NCBI GenBank assembly: GCA_012934845.2
Contig: WNNJ02003704.1
Coordinates: forward strand, 243,139 to 307,138
Source: Pomphorhynchus laevis
Taxonomy: Eukaryota > Acanthocephala > Palaeacanthocephala > Echinorhynchida > Pomphorhynchidae
Direction of reading: 5' to 3'
Length of the DNA stretch: 64,000 nt
In this document: positions 11,640-24,590 of the stretch, in pieces
Numbering within the stretch: position 1 is the first letter of the stretch
How the letters are laid out: every line of letters begins with the position of its first letter
The notes under the pieces: generated by a model
Database searches by the model: none
Told to the model about the DNA's origin: nothing
The model's input: the letters and a program-made list of their open reading frames with translations, nothing else
Program-made: the position numbers and the translations under genes

Positions 11640-13035
11640 ATAGTTGGTGTCGATTGTAGCTTTTTTCTTACGTCATCCAATTAACGTCCTTGTGTGTTGA
11701 AGCTGTTAAATTGCTACTGTAACTGATTGAATTGATCTGCAACTGATTGAATTGATTGCATGTTATTTATCTCTCAAACTTTTTCTTATGTGCGTTCATC
11801 ACATAAACGTTATCACGGCAAATAATTCAAGTGCTAATTTTATGATCAATTATACTGATTCTTCTTGTTGCTTTTTAATCTAAAATGCACATTAATTTAT
11901 TCAATATAAAATCGAAAAGCGTTTATATTTCTTATAAGTAGAGACTAAGTTTTCTTCAGCGAAAGGCGTATAAAAATATGATTGAATTATAGTTTATGAA
12001 TTAGTTTATTGACTTATGGTTTATTAGGTTAAAAAACATGAGACCCGTTTAACGGCATACTTCTATTTTGATTCTTCTTGTTGCTGTCAAAAGGATCTAT
12101 AGTTCTACTTAAAATATATTCTATTTATGAGTAATCAGCGAAAATTATGAATTTGTCAATCTCAATATGTACCATTTACATTTCTGTTTTTCACAGCATG
12201 TCTTCAAGGGATTGGGATAGCCTTTGGGTCATTAATTCTTTGGCGTAAAATCCTAAGAAAATATTAATAATCTAATATGTTAATTTTATAATACCAACAT
12301 TTAATAACTGAGGATTCAGCCGAAATTATTGAACAAAGTTTTGCATATTTTTACTAAATGAAATAATATCCTCTTTTCCTTTTCACGGAGAATAAAAGAA
12401 AACATGAAAATATTGAACTTCGAATGAAACGAGACCGATAATAACGTACGACTGGATGGTGATTTGTTCGGTCGGGTTTAGTCACATGCGTATAATACAA
12501 TATGACACAAAAACAATAGCTTGGTTAATATCGTTGATGATGCGTCCATATTAATTGCTTGTTTTAAAGCATCGCAATTTGCATTTAATGGCACAATTTA
12601 ATCTAATGGTAAAATTTTATCCTTTTAAAATTTAAAAGCTCCTCATCTCGAGATTACCGAACATCGTCCGCTTCGATTGGATTTTTCTGGGGTGAAAGAC
12701 CCTGGATGGTTCAATCGGAGAGCGGCGTGTTGGTGTAGCTGGAGGGCTCAGATCCCTGACTACCTGAGGCCGTAATACAAAGAAAAAACGAACAAGTTTA
12801 CGACTGATTAACTCTATATATTGTGGTTTTTTGGTGTCTATTTCATAGATTCTTATTTAAAATTGTCTTTTAAACTTTGGTTTATATGCTCATCACATTG
12901 CGTTATCACGGCAAATAATTCAAGTGATAATTTTCTGTTTAATTCGTCTGGAAAATTAATTTTGTTCATCAATAATCTAAATTATATTTGTTTATTTTTA
13001 TTTTTATTTTATTTTATAATAATTACACCGTAATG
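11640..13035. other. Non-coding; one ~60-bp duplicated block
   Basis: No gene is recognised. About 11790-11850 and 12885-12945 share TTATCACGGCAAATAATTCA and flanking bases. Positions 12650-12780 are relatively GC-rich but show no coherent frame. Confidence 0.4.
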
Positions 13036-13039
13036 GTTA

Positions 13040-15800
13040 CCCGCAGATGGGTCCAAAATAAAATACAAAAAAAGGTTTTCACCTTAATGGAATTATGAAT
13101 TATTATTATTTTTTATCTCGCTCTCTCGACAATTAAGTTAGATTCGAGCAGTTGGGTTGCGCAAGACTTACCGGAAGGATTGTCTCCTGTGTGAATTGTC
13201 ACCGAACAATTTCGTGTGGATTGAGGAGCTTGTATGCATGTAGACGAATAACGGGCGATAGCGAATCCAATGCAACGTTTTAAGCCCACTAACGTGTTAA
13301 GATCGCTTATTTGACTTTTCAGAACAATACTTAACGCGATTGCTTTCAGGATAAACTGTGCGCGACGACCAATGCCCCCTGATGTCGAAAACACCACTGT
13401 TTCAAATCTAGCCTCTTCAACTAACGATATCCTCTCTCCGTACTTCGCTTCCTTCCGTTGCTCATTATATTGGAACGATGAAGAGGCAAGCCTGTTTGCA
13501 AATGATTGAGCGTGAATAGAGAACACGTTGACGTCGAAGAAAGTTCGCTCGAATCGATTAATATGGATCCCAGCACATACAGCGTCTAATCGAACATCAG
13601 GATCACGTGTCGTGGTAACGTGTTCGAAGTTCGTAAAATCATTCACCGTTGATATACATGGTTCTATTGCGACACCGAAACAAATTTCTGATAGTGCGTT
13701 GGTGATGATGTCATTGACCGAGTCGTGGCGAATTATCTGGTACCACCGCGCTTAAAAGACAATAACTTATATCAATCGGCGATCCGCAAATACAAGTTTT
13801 ATTATTTAAATCGTTTGGTGTATAACTATATCGTTCACATATCGCATCCATGAACTCATTTGCTGTTAAGCGATAATTCTCTCTTCGAAGAGGAAGCGCA
13901 CTCAACCATAAAAATGCACCACCAAAAGAAACGTGATCCATAACAGTTTTCACATTCGAAAAATGACTTATTACGCCTTTAAGTCGGCGTTTTGACGCAT
14001 CTATTCGGCGTCCTTCAAAATCGACGACTGATGTTGACAAAGAGCTATGCCATAGAGACCCAAACCATTAGAGTCACATAGGGTTTGTGAACTCAATCGA
14101 AGATGCATGCAGAGGATCAACAATTCCAATAATGCCAATATTTAATGGGGAAGTTAATAAAGTGAACCATTCGTCATTTAAATCATGCCCAGTCACTAGA
14201 GGGAGAAATCGATCGTAAATAATTCCCCTCTATCTCGATGACCCGGACGTTGTACATTCGTCTGCTCCCATAAAATGCGTTCATTTTCATTAAGTAGAGT
14301 TGATTAGACTTGCATATGCAGCTTGAAGGTCTATTTTAGCAACATATGTTAGGCGGTCGATGATTGTCGTCCAGTAGCTTAACGCTGACTCAACAGATGA
14401 AGCAATAAAATCATCAGTTTTAATTCGGATGCCTAAAATCTTGATACCTGCGGAATTCTTTAAGGCATTCATAATCTCTACATCGGACATTTCATCATCT
14501 GAATGAATCACAATATGTGTTTTTGAGCTATTTACATAGTATCCAAAATGCGGACCAACTTGCGTAAGAATATCCTATACTCGTTTCAGATCGCCAGGCG
14601 TACCCACAAAGTTCGCATCGTCAGCAAACCATCTTTGAGTGACGGATGGAACATTACGATGAATTAAATTAATCAGATGGATTGAAGCCATGGCAAACGC
14701 AGCCATTGCCAATGGGTTTTCCTGTGTGACTTCCTCTTGTAAATAAAGGTTTTTCCGCGCCAAGAACAAGTTGTGCGTTCGTTGCGTAGACATCATTTAA
14801 GACACATGCAATCGATGGACATACATACCGAATATTTCGAAGCGCTGCGGATCGGTTTACATAATTGAACGCATTCGACGCATCAACTGCCATCAAACAG
14901 CTTCCACCATTTGACTGGAATATTCTCCACAAAGAATGAACTGCAAACTCAATTCCACCGGGCTGGGACGCGGCAAGTTGAATATTTCCGGCAACATCTT
15001 GCAAGGCATTGCGTATAATTTCTCACAATTACTTGCATATTATGTGCCTTGCAACATCGCATATTCCGATAGGGCGAATCCCACCCTACTTCGTTTGAAC
15101 TTCAACAAGCCGACAAGCAGTAAAGGCATCGAGCACTACAGCGATCAAGGTTTTGGTTGCTATACGGATTGCTAAATCTGTTAAAGATGCAGCAATATTT
15201 CGAGATTGCGGTCCGAAATTGGTAAGCAAATGTCTCCAGTTCAAAGAATCAAGTCCGGATGGTCCTGCGCCACCACTTGTCATTTTACAAGCGCGAAGTA
15301 TATAATCCTCATTAATCGCATTGAATCGCACAGGATAATGTTTAGCCGATCCAGTTAAGGCGCCGTCATCAGGGTGCTATCCGGTGGTAGCACTGGTGCG
15401 GGATGCATATTGCTAAGGAGTTCATGGACAGTGATATTATTCATCAAAGTACTTGGGTTCAACACACCTTACAAGTTAGTGTTCTCAAGGACATCAGCTG
15501 CTGATATTTTACCTCTGGACATTAAGCTGATATAGCCTTTCTTCCAATATCTGTTTTCTTGTCTTGTCTCGTGTTGCTTTAGCGCAAGCTGCAAGAATAG
15601 GGCTTCGTCAAATAAGTCACCTAGTCTGTTCCGATGCCAGAGGTTTAACCTTCGCTCTAGAGTTTTGCGGATGATCGATATTTTTCTCGACTTAATTTAT
15701 CGAAGGACAGAATGCGCAAAGACAGTTGCCATTTTGAGCTCATTAGCTTCACCTGCGTTGCCGTTAGCGGCCTCTCGGTAGAATGACGCTAGGATTGTCA
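13040..15800 (-). mobile_element. Decayed RT retroelement, second member of the 2-kb type
   Basis: Minus-strand frames follow one order from about 15.8 kb down. There is an N-terminal helical part (15.7-15.4 kb; LERRLNLWHRNRLGDLFDEA), RT entry (GGAGPSGLDSLNWRHLL, ~15.26 kb), palm (DASNAFNYVNR, ~14.88 kb), GDP-region remnant (ENPLAMAAFAMA, ~14.7 kb), a catalytic FADD-like box (QRWFADDANFVG, ~14.63 kb), and a Cys motif (CICG, ~13.79 kb) after FLWSALPLRR-like sequence. The C-terminal domain (13646-13113) has D-x-D-V-R-x-D followed by FFDV, resembling a PD-(D/E)XK nuclease. Several stops and frame changes show it is inactive. The region 13035-13075 holds GGTTACCCGCAGATGGGTCC, a motif also found near 57.25 and 59.43 kb, probably the family's 3' end. 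Clade uncertain; no LTRs seen. Confidence 0.72.
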
Positions 15801-16254
15801 CGAATGAGTGACTTGCTGCCCATCTTGGTAAAAACATAAGATTGAATTTCTACTAAATGACGCTCAAATATATATCCTCGACAGATAGTGAATGTAAACA
15901 CCCAATTAGTGATCCATTCGGATTTGATTCTGGAATGCGAATTCGGGAGTCTAACGTTTGTGCTTCGTAATTTCTCTCTGAACTAGGATTGATGTCAGAC
16001 CGTTGTTCTTCATTATAATGCTCACAAGTGTTAGAATGAGACGGAAATCTCCGTGTACAATTTTTGACGGAGCAGTCAAGTGTTACATTTCTTGCGCAAG
16101 ATGTATTCTTTACATTTGGTTGCAGCCAAGTTACAGTTGCGGCATTTCGGGATCGAGGTTGGTTTTTCTCTCTACATGGGTGTAAGTAGTTAAAATTGTA
16201 ACCAGTTGTATTGTGATTATTGTAAGTTTTATGATTTTGGTGTTCTAAAATTGT
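15801..16254. other. Gap between two retroelements, no gene seen
   Basis: A short plus-strand open frame (16003-16185) has no recognisable feature and probably belongs to the decayed 5' flank of the LINE ORF1-like gene that follows. Confidence 0.4.
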
Positions 16255-17016
16255 GTGTTATATAACGACGAACCGAACGTATCTGCTGTCCGCTCAGAAA
16301 TGGCTCACAACTCGCAACTGCAAATATCGCGACGACGATCTTCAGTAATAACCGCACAACCTCAACATGAATCCATAAAATCCTCAATAATGACGCCAGG
16401 TAACATTCAACATGATGTAGGCATGACTAGGTCTGTACTTCTTAGAGGTGTTTCAAAAGCAAATGTGATTAACTCTCAAGACACTCCTTCACTTAATAGC
16501 ATGGCATATGCATATGACTCTAGTCAGATACCTCGAAGGAGGGAATACTTTCATAATATTGAACAGTGTTTAATTATTGCAAACGTAAAGGAATCTGTCG
16601 CTATAAATAGTCAGGCACGATTAGAAGACGACTTGGGTCGTCGTCTAATCGTGCCATTCTTTCGTGCCATTCTCTAATCGTGCCATTCTCCAATCGTGCC
16701 ATTCTCTAATCGTGCCATTCTTTCGGAGGTATTGCATGAATGTCAAGACGAAGTTGTTAAGAGCATGAATATAAAGGTTGCTTTTCGTCTCGGTAAGATA
16801 AGTAATGAGTTGAGACCCAGACTGCTTAAAGTAGTATTCAACTCCGCCGAAATTATTCACATAATCTTTAACGGCGCACAATGTTTGAAAGGGTCGAGTA
16901 TACGTCTGCTACGCGATCTGAGCATAGATGATCGATTACGTTTGAAAGAGGCTAAATCAGAGTTAGCATGTCGATTAGAGTTGGGTGAAAAAATTTTACA
17001 ATATAAAATTTTCTAG
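16255..17016 (+). pseudogene. LINE ORF1-like gene, interrupted
   Basis: Two plus-strand frames (16255-16677 and 16696-17016) together read as an ORF1-type RNA-binding protein. The second part has FRLGKISNELRPRLLKVVF, then a helical stretch with RDLSIDDRLRLKEAKSEL and a Glu/Lys-rich end, as in the C-terminal half of ORF1 proteins of CR1/Jockey-like LINEs. A minisatellite expansion (16620-16725) separates the two halves and explains the frame change. No ORF2 follows within the next kilobases, so this is an orphan fragment. Confidence 0.55.
16620..16725. repeat. Minisatellite based on ~17-bp unit, with adjacent hairpin
   Basis: The unit TAATCGTGCCATTCTC is repeated about five times with small changes. 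It is preceded by a near-palindrome (CGATTAGAAGACGAC against GTCGTCGTCTAATCG). The array sits inside the ORF1-like gene. Confidence 0.85.
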
Positions 17017-17219
17017 TTGTGCGGAGTCGTCTACATATTCATTGGAAGGGACTGTCAGATGTGCTCAATCCATGTTCTCAAGACAACGGTGGGATTTTCA
17101 GTAGTTCATCTGATGAGGGAGGGACAAATCGACTCTTATTCTTTTTATTCTTTTATTTTGTGAAGCAACTTGTAAAGAGCCTCGGCTCAATTTGTTGTCA
17201 ATTAATAATAATATCTAAT

Positions 17220-17573
17220 TTATCTAATTAGTTAAATAACATTATCTAATTCTAATGTTATTATAATTTTGAAAATATTATTTTAAAAGATTTGTACAAT
17301 TTGATATAATTCCATTTAAGATATTATAATATTAACATTTTTATAGTATCTTTAATTTAGTGTATATATAATGTATTTACAATGTATATATAATGTATAA
17401 TTTCATACTGATTAATAAATCTATTTGTGTAATGTTTGAATAATATTAAAATTAATTCTTAAATAGTTAAATAACAAATTACGAACTAAATTAATCACGA
17501 TAATAATTAAATAATTAATTAAATAATAATTAAATAAATAGTTAAATAATTAATTAGATAATAAAATTTAAAA
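17220..17573. other. AT-rich spacer
   Basis: Almost pure A/T with short tandem TTAAATAATTAA-type runs. No gene. Confidence 0.6.
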
Positions 17574-19121
17574 AAATATTTATTATTAAATAGTTAATTA
17601 ATTACGATAATTTAAATACGAACGATTGCTCAAAACGTAAATCAGAGCAAATTTATTTTAAAGAAGAAAGATATTTTATAATATAAAATTTTTAAGATAT
17701 TTTAAAAACTAATATTAATACGAAGAATTGCTGAAAATGAAAATTAAATAAATCTTTGTGTCTAGGTTAGACTTGTTACAAATACTTACAATGTCTTAAT
17801 TAAGATTAGTCAAGGAAAGCGAAGATATACTAAGTAGTTAGAAAAAAAATTATTTAAAATATAATGAAAATATTTTACATCATTATAATCATCGCATATA
17901 ATTCATTAAATTTATTAATTTAATAAAATTAATATTCAGGTAGTATCTCGTGTCGATGCATTAAGTATTTTTTGAAAATGATAACATGTTTCCGTTTCGT
18001 AACCTGAAATTACTTTAAATATAATGAAATTGAATTATCCGAGTTTATAAAATTATATTATACGAGCAAATATCTCGCTAGTCGTCAGAACAATAACATT
18101 TTTAAGTTAACTTATATTATACGATTTATATTATAAGAGTATATATATCGCTAGTTGTAGGGTACTATAACATTTCATATTAACTTATATTCCTTCATTG
18201 GTCGGTTTCATATTTTCCTCGTATGGTTAATTTCAATCCTATCAGCATCACTGTACACTACAATCAGCGTGAGTGAACCTCATCTTCAGTGAGCCCAGGC
18301 ATACATTTGGTGATTCGGTCCTTTTTTACTATTTCTGCTGAACTCCTTGTCGCCGAAATGCTCGTTTATATTTGGCAAAAGAATTTATACCAAATTACAC
18401 AATCCAAGTGTTATCAAAATTAATGCTCGCTGTCATGTTTACAGTCAATCCTTCCTCACACATAATTATAATAAATTGATATGTGTTGCTATTAATCAAT
18501 TTATTAATAGTTAATTAATTAATGAATTTCTTAATAAAAAACATTAAAATAAAAATAAAATTAAAAAAATAATTTGTATGTCTAAATAACTTAATTAATA
18601 TCTTAATATTAATTAAGTTTATATTAAGACACACTTAATATCTTAATTAATTTATCTAATTATATATTATATCTTATTTTGAAATAAAGGAAATTAGTAG
18701 AACTGATTGGTTTTCTGCTAGACCAGCATTGCTTTGAACTGATTGTCCAAGAAAATGTTGAAAAATACAACTGTTTGATTTTGCAATTTTAGATTCTATA
18801 TAAAGTGCATATAATTTTATTAATAAAGTGTAAAGTCATTAAATATTTAAAATTGTAAAGCATAAATATCAATATTATTTAAAAATATACATTAATTTAT
18901 TTAATATAAAATTTAGTATTTCAACATTAATTCTTATAAATTTTTCCTGGAAAAATTGCAGTTATTTATTATTTAATAATTAATTGTTTTAAATATATAT
19001 ATTTTCGAATGATTACGAGCTACAAAACAGAACAGCACTTGAAATGTACGTATTGGGTCAGCCGGTGATGATGTTACACTAATTAGAGATTAGTGTCGTA
19101 CATTTCATTAAGAATCAAAAT
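17574..19121 (+). repeat. 1548-bp direct repeat, left copy
   Basis: By eye it matches 22962-24509 with a constant offset of 5388 and no insertion, deletion or mismatch that I could find. It has no long open frame. Inside are AT-rich stretches, a moderately GC block near 18240-18360, and a hairpin near the right end (ACACTAAT...ATTAGTGT nested in GAAATGTAC...GTACATTTC, 19037-19105). Confidence 0.9.
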
Positions 19122-21015
19122 GATTATTAAAAAAACAGTTTATTAAATATGCATTTCTATATTGTTACATATTTAATTTGAAATATGAAATAATTTCGAT
19201 CAAATTTTAAAATGCAAAAATTCTGAAACGAGTCGGCAGCTGAATGAAAGCAAAACAGGAGGTGAAATGTACGTATTTGATTATTCACTAATGAGATCCA
19301 TCATTATTAAAATGTAGCGTTTTGTTTTTATATTATTTATTTTTATAAATAATTATAATTATAAATTATTTTTATTAAAATGTATTAAACAAAATATTTT
19401 TATTTAAAACTGTTGGTACATATCGACATTTCTACACACGATCACTGTTTTATAAACAACATTCGTGGCTCTAACATTTACAAAAAAGACCATTCATGTA
19501 CAATTATTTAAAAATTAAGAATTTATTATTTATTCAAATCATTTATTTATTCAAAGCATTCACAGTAAATATATCGTCAAAGTCAATACATCGCCACAGT
19601 AAATATATGTTTATTGAGTGTGACGCTTAGTTTATTTAGCTGTCAGTTTATTCGTTCGATTGTGAACGAATTAATAGAAATATTAAAACGCTCTGCTTTT
19701 AGATTTTTCAAATTTTAAACGCTGACTATAATAAAGCACAATCAAATTTTCGGCTGATTATCTCAAGATATGTCCGCTAAACAAGTTAGGTAACACCAAA
19801 AATGTTCATTTAAGCTTTGAATTGATCACATTTAGAATAAAAGATTAGTATAAATTACTTGTGAATATTCTCAAAGTTACTAGTGAAATTTTATTGAGAA
19901 TAAAATACTATAATTGTGAATGAATGTATTTACCATTTAGAATGAATTCATCTCACTATCCGGCTAGGGCGTCTCACACCGAAAACACTGCATTGAGGGA
20001 TTCTATAAAACTAATTTCTGAATTATAAATATTTTAATGCACACTATTTAAAGTCACTATTTAAATTATAAAGTTACAATCTTTATTTATGAGTAAATAA
20101 TGCATATAGACGTAATGGCCGAAGCGGATAAGTTATAAGGGTAACATTTAAGGGATTAAATGTTACCATTTGAAAACATATCATTCGTACTTTATGTTTA
20201 CAATTTCCCATTGAAGATTATAGATTAATTTGAAAAAACTTATAATCAACTAATTACTGAGTGTCGATATCTCTTTTCAAATTCCTGTGACTATTTCTAG
20301 CTTCTATTCTTTGCGTGAAAAGCTATTTTTATTTGCAGTTACACCTTAAAAATACAAGTAGATTTTATTACTCATGTAATATAAAAATTTATAATAAAAT
20401 TGCTACTTCAGATTTAAGTAAACGAAAAAACCAAGAAAAACGATTTATGACGACAAAATGGGTTTAATCTGTATTAGTTTCTGCTATTATCAGGAAATAG
20501 AAATTAAATAATCATTTTCTTTTAGATCTAAATGAAATCAGTTTTAAAAGTTATCTAATTTATATATTTGGCTTCTATAAGATACTGACGGCATCCAAAG
20601 GAAAAATTTAGCGAGTAAACAAGACTTTTGGGAACGACCTAAATTAACTGTAGCGTTTCTTTAGTAAAACGATATTAAATTTATATTTGATAATATTAAA
20701 TATAATATTAAAATTGCTACTTTAGATTTAAGTGAACGATAAAAATTAAGAAAAACGATTAATGACGACAAAATGGGTTTACTCTGTATTAGTTTCTGCT
20801 ATCAATATCAGGAACTCAATTTTTTCTCGTATATTTCTACTTTTTTGAAATAAAATTTTATCATTTTTATTTCTTTCGATGATAGTTTCAGCAATTATAA
20901 CTGTGAACAAATAAGCTTATGGTTTTTGCTCCTAATTTAAATTTAATAAATTTAAATATTAATTAAATATTGAATGTGATTCACAATTTAAATTAAACTA
21001 TCAATTCTTATCAAC
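19122..21015. other. Spacer upstream of the protease gene
   Basis: AT-rich. Around 20380-20500 and 20695-20815 the same ~120-bp block occurs twice at an offset near 313 bp (core AATGACGACAAAATGGGTTT or close variants). No exon is recognised, although an upstream exon for the protease gene cannot be ruled out. Confidence 0.5.
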
Positions 21016-22083
21016 ATGTTTGTAATTGCAAAAATTTTATTTAAGAATTACATAATTAGTAATATTTTTTTGTTTCATATGTCTTTAATTATCCAGAGAG
21101 CTAATAAAATTACAATTTGTAGCGACAATGATCAGTCACCGGTCTTTGAGAAACAAGAAATTAAGACAGAAGCCGAACGCAGTCCATCACCACCAGCGCA
21201 ACAAAGTAAAGATGAACTGAAAGGTACAGGAAAAGCTGAGACGATGCCTCCTCAGTCTTATAAGACGCTAAGATTCAATGAAATTGCACGTGTTGATTAT
21301 ATATTGTCTCAGAGGAACGATAATATACCGATATTTCTTCAAAACGGTTGTGAAATGAGGCTACGAGATTTAAGAACATTAGCGAATGATAATTGGGTAA
21401 ATGACGCAGTAATAAATAGTTACATGCAGCTAATTGTTGATAGAAGTGTTAGAAATTCGTTTCGATTGCATTGTGGCCGGATCGTGTCGGATCCAAAAAT
21501 AAGAACACTTCCTATCGTGTGCGCATTTAGTACATATTTCGCCACCAAAATGCTAAATAGTCCGACAGAAGCTAGGGATGTATACAAACGATACGTATAC
21601 TTATTGAAAGAAAGTCTTCCCGAAAATACTAAAGAGGCCACTGCCAAGGAATTTGATGATTTTAATTTACATAATTTTAATAAAGAAAATGGCGGATGCG
21701 AAACTCCTGTTGATATGTTCATTATGCCCGTCTTTACAAACAATCATTGGTTGCTAATGCTCATCTTTCCAAAGACGCGAACAATCCAACTAATAGATTC
21801 CACCATTGTAACTTCAATAAAATCGAGAATGTTGTTCAAAATCAGCGAACCTGTTTTAGAATTCGTAAGGTTAGTTGACGATATTCATCCGGAAGAATGG
21901 AAGAAAGTAATGGCTGAAGATATACCCCAGCAAGAAAATGACTGTGACTGTGGTGTATTTGTATGTTTGTTTGCAGAATGCTATAGCAGAAGAACTGAGC
22001 TTGAGCTGCTATGTGGAGATATTCCTTGGTTACGAAAGAAAATAATGTATGATTTGATTTCAAAATGCATTCAGATTAGTTGA
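21016..22083 (+). CDS. Ulp1/SENP-type SUMO protease (peptidase C48)
   Basis: Up to 355 residues. The C-terminal ~220 residues form a Ulp1-type cysteine protease, the family that matures SUMO-like proteins or removes them from targets. The entry motif LANDNWVNDAVIN (SENP: W-L-N-D) is near residues 121-133. The catalytic His is in NNHW (H244), Asp in LIDST (D261), and the oxyanion Gln and nucleophile are in IPQQENDCDCGVF (Q306, C312), so the active site is complete. The N-terminus is acidic and Ser/Pro-rich, probably disordered. The start is uncertain: ATG at 21016 begins an AT-rich stretch, a second in-frame ATG is at 21079, and a good 3' splice site ends at 21096, so the reading may start with an upstream exon. 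The codons look like a living gene. It lies between two identical 1548-bp repeats; whether it is a host gene or cargo is open. The exact SENP subgroup is not assigned. Confidence 0.88.
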   Translation: MFVIAKILFKNYIISNIFLFHMSLIIQRANKITICSDNDQSPVFEKQEIKTEAERSPSPPAQQSKDELKGTGKAETMPPQSYKTLRFNEIARVDYILSQRNDNIPIFLQNGCEMRLRDLRTLANDNWVNDAVINSYMQLIVDRSVRNSFRLHCGRIVSDPKIRTLPIVCAFSTYFATKMLNSPTEARDVYKRYVYLLKESLPENTKEATAKEFDDFNLHNFNKENGGCETPVDMFIMPVFTNNHWLLMLIFPKTRTIQLIDSTIVTSIKSRMLFKISEPVLEFVRLVDDIHPEEWKKVMAEDIPQQENDCDCGVFVCLFAECYSRRTELELLCGDIPWLRKKIMYDLISKCIQIS

Positions 22084-22204
22084 CTGTCAATACGGTGATT
22101 TAAAAATTTTCGATAAAGTATCATCTTTGACTGTATTTCGCATCTTTATCGATTTCATAATAACGTTTAAAAGCTAGTAATTTAAATTTCAAAAATATAC
22201 TCAG

Positions 22205-22333
22205 TTGAAAGTGACCGCCGCATTTGAAATAGAGGCAAAAATAAACTTAGAAAATGACCTTATTAATGCCGTATTACTAGAATATTGCCTCTTAGGTTAT
22301 AAATGCCTGCGAGTTATAATAACAAATACCTAA
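22205..22333 (+). CDS. Possible small terminal exon, unrecognised
   Basis: A splice-acceptor-like AG at 22203-22204 is followed by 42 open codons and a stop, with a protein-like composition (LKVTAAFEIEAKINLEN...). It is too short to assign. It could be a C-terminal exon used with the protease locus or chance. Confidence 0.2.
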   Translation: MKVTAAFEIEAKINLENDLINAVLLEYCLLGYKCLRVIITNT

Positions 22334-22961
22334 CGATTACGCATTATGGATAAAAACAAGCGTTTATCAAACAAGTGTGCTTTCACAATAACTTTTTGTT
22401 ACTTTCCGTAATTACGTTCAATGACACATTGAACAAATTAGATGCAAATCGAGAATTTTGCCTACATAAATCTCATAATTGAATCCAGGAAAAACTTAGC
22501 AATTCTAAAAAAGCCATTTAAAAACCCACAGTACAATATACAGGAAAACGGACAGGTAGTATGGCTTATGAGATATTCGATTTAAGGGATAGTCATCAAC
22601 TCGTCGTCATAAAAAAATGTGGATAAATCATTAGATAAATGATTTTTGCAATTTTTTCTGCAAACCTATGAATACGAACTTTCCTCGATTCTTCTACATA
22701 GAAATATGGCAACCATCTTAAGATGAAATTATTTAAATGAAAGTAAAATTTTCTCAATTTCTTTTTGTTTAAATAAGGACTCTTTAGTCACGGCGACGAG
22801 TTGATAAAATCGCGGCTACGATTTTCTTAAATCGAAATTAAAAAAAAATAATTTTTATTAAACAAACGAATATAATTCATTTATAAATACTTATTTAATT
22901 GTTAGTACAATTGAGTAGATTGTACTAACTAATTATTTTATTAGATAATAAAATAATTAAT
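22334..22961. other. Non-coding spacer
   Basis: No gene is seen between the small exon candidate and the right 1548-bp repeat. Confidence 0.5.
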
Positions 22962-24509
22962 AAATATTTATTATTAAATAGTTAATTAATTACGATAATT
23001 TAAATACGAACGATTGCTCAAAACGTAAATCAGAGCAAATTTATTTTAAAGAAGAAAGATATTTTATAATATAAAATTTTTAAGATATTTTAAAAACTAA
23101 TATTAATACGAAGAATTGCTGAAAATGAAAATTAAATAAATCTTTGTGTCTAGGTTAGACTTGTTACAAATACTTACAATGTCTTAATTAAGATTAGTCA
23201 AGGAAAGCGAAGATATACTAAGTAGTTAGAAAAAAAATTATTTAAAATATAATGAAAATATTTTACATCATTATAATCATCGCATATAATTCATTAAATT
23301 TATTAATTTAATAAAATTAATATTCAGGTAGTATCTCGTGTCGATGCATTAAGTATTTTTTGAAAATGATAACATGTTTCCGTTTCGTAACCTGAAATTA
23401 CTTTAAATATAATGAAATTGAATTATCCGAGTTTATAAAATTATATTATACGAGCAAATATCTCGCTAGTCGTCAGAACAATAACATTTTTAAGTTAACT
23501 TATATTATACGATTTATATTATAAGAGTATATATATCGCTAGTTGTAGGGTACTATAACATTTCATATTAACTTATATTCCTTCATTGGTCGGTTTCATA
23601 TTTTCCTCGTATGGTTAATTTCAATCCTATCAGCATCACTGTACACTACAATCAGCGTGAGTGAACCTCATCTTCAGTGAGCCCAGGCATACATTTGGTG
23701 ATTCGGTCCTTTTTTACTATTTCTGCTGAACTCCTTGTCGCCGAAATGCTCGTTTATATTTGGCAAAAGAATTTATACCAAATTACACAATCCAAGTGTT
23801 ATCAAAATTAATGCTCGCTGTCATGTTTACAGTCAATCCTTCCTCACACATAATTATAATAAATTGATATGTGTTGCTATTAATCAATTTATTAATAGTT
23901 AATTAATTAATGAATTTCTTAATAAAAAACATTAAAATAAAAATAAAATTAAAAAAATAATTTGTATGTCTAAATAACTTAATTAATATCTTAATATTAA
24001 TTAAGTTTATATTAAGACACACTTAATATCTTAATTAATTTATCTAATTATATATTATATCTTATTTTGAAATAAAGGAAATTAGTAGAACTGATTGGTT
24101 TTCTGCTAGACCAGCATTGCTTTGAACTGATTGTCCAAGAAAATGTTGAAAAATACAACTGTTTGATTTTGCAATTTTAGATTCTATATAAAGTGCATAT
24201 AATTTTATTAATAAAGTGTAAAGTCATTAAATATTTAAAATTGTAAAGCATAAATATCAATATTATTTAAAAATATACATTAATTTATTTAATATAAAAT
24301 TTAGTATTTCAACATTAATTCTTATAAATTTTTCCTGGAAAAATTGCAGTTATTTATTATTTAATAATTAATTGTTTTAAATATATATATTTTCGAATGA
24401 TTACGAGCTACAAAACAGAACAGCACTTGAAATGTACGTATTGGGTCAGCCGGTGATGATGTTACACTAATTAGAGATTAGTGTCGTACATTTCATTAAG
24501 AATCAAAAT
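22962..24509 (+). repeat. 1548-bp direct repeat, right copy
   Basis: Apparently identical to 17574-19121. Immediately after its right end, 24509-24590 repeats an 80-bp internal block of the same repeat (24178-24255), absent from the left copy's flank. This is a partial extra copy at the boundary. Confidence 0.9.
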
Positions 24510-24590
24510 TTAGATTCTATATAAAGTGCATATAATTTTATTAATAAAGTGTAAAGTCATTAAATATTTAAAATTGTAAAGCATAAATTT

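Noticed and set aside
17574-24509. LTR retroelement interpretation of the 1548-bp direct repeats
   Set aside because: No gag or pol sequence lies between the repeats, their ends are not TG...CA, and no target duplication is apparent.
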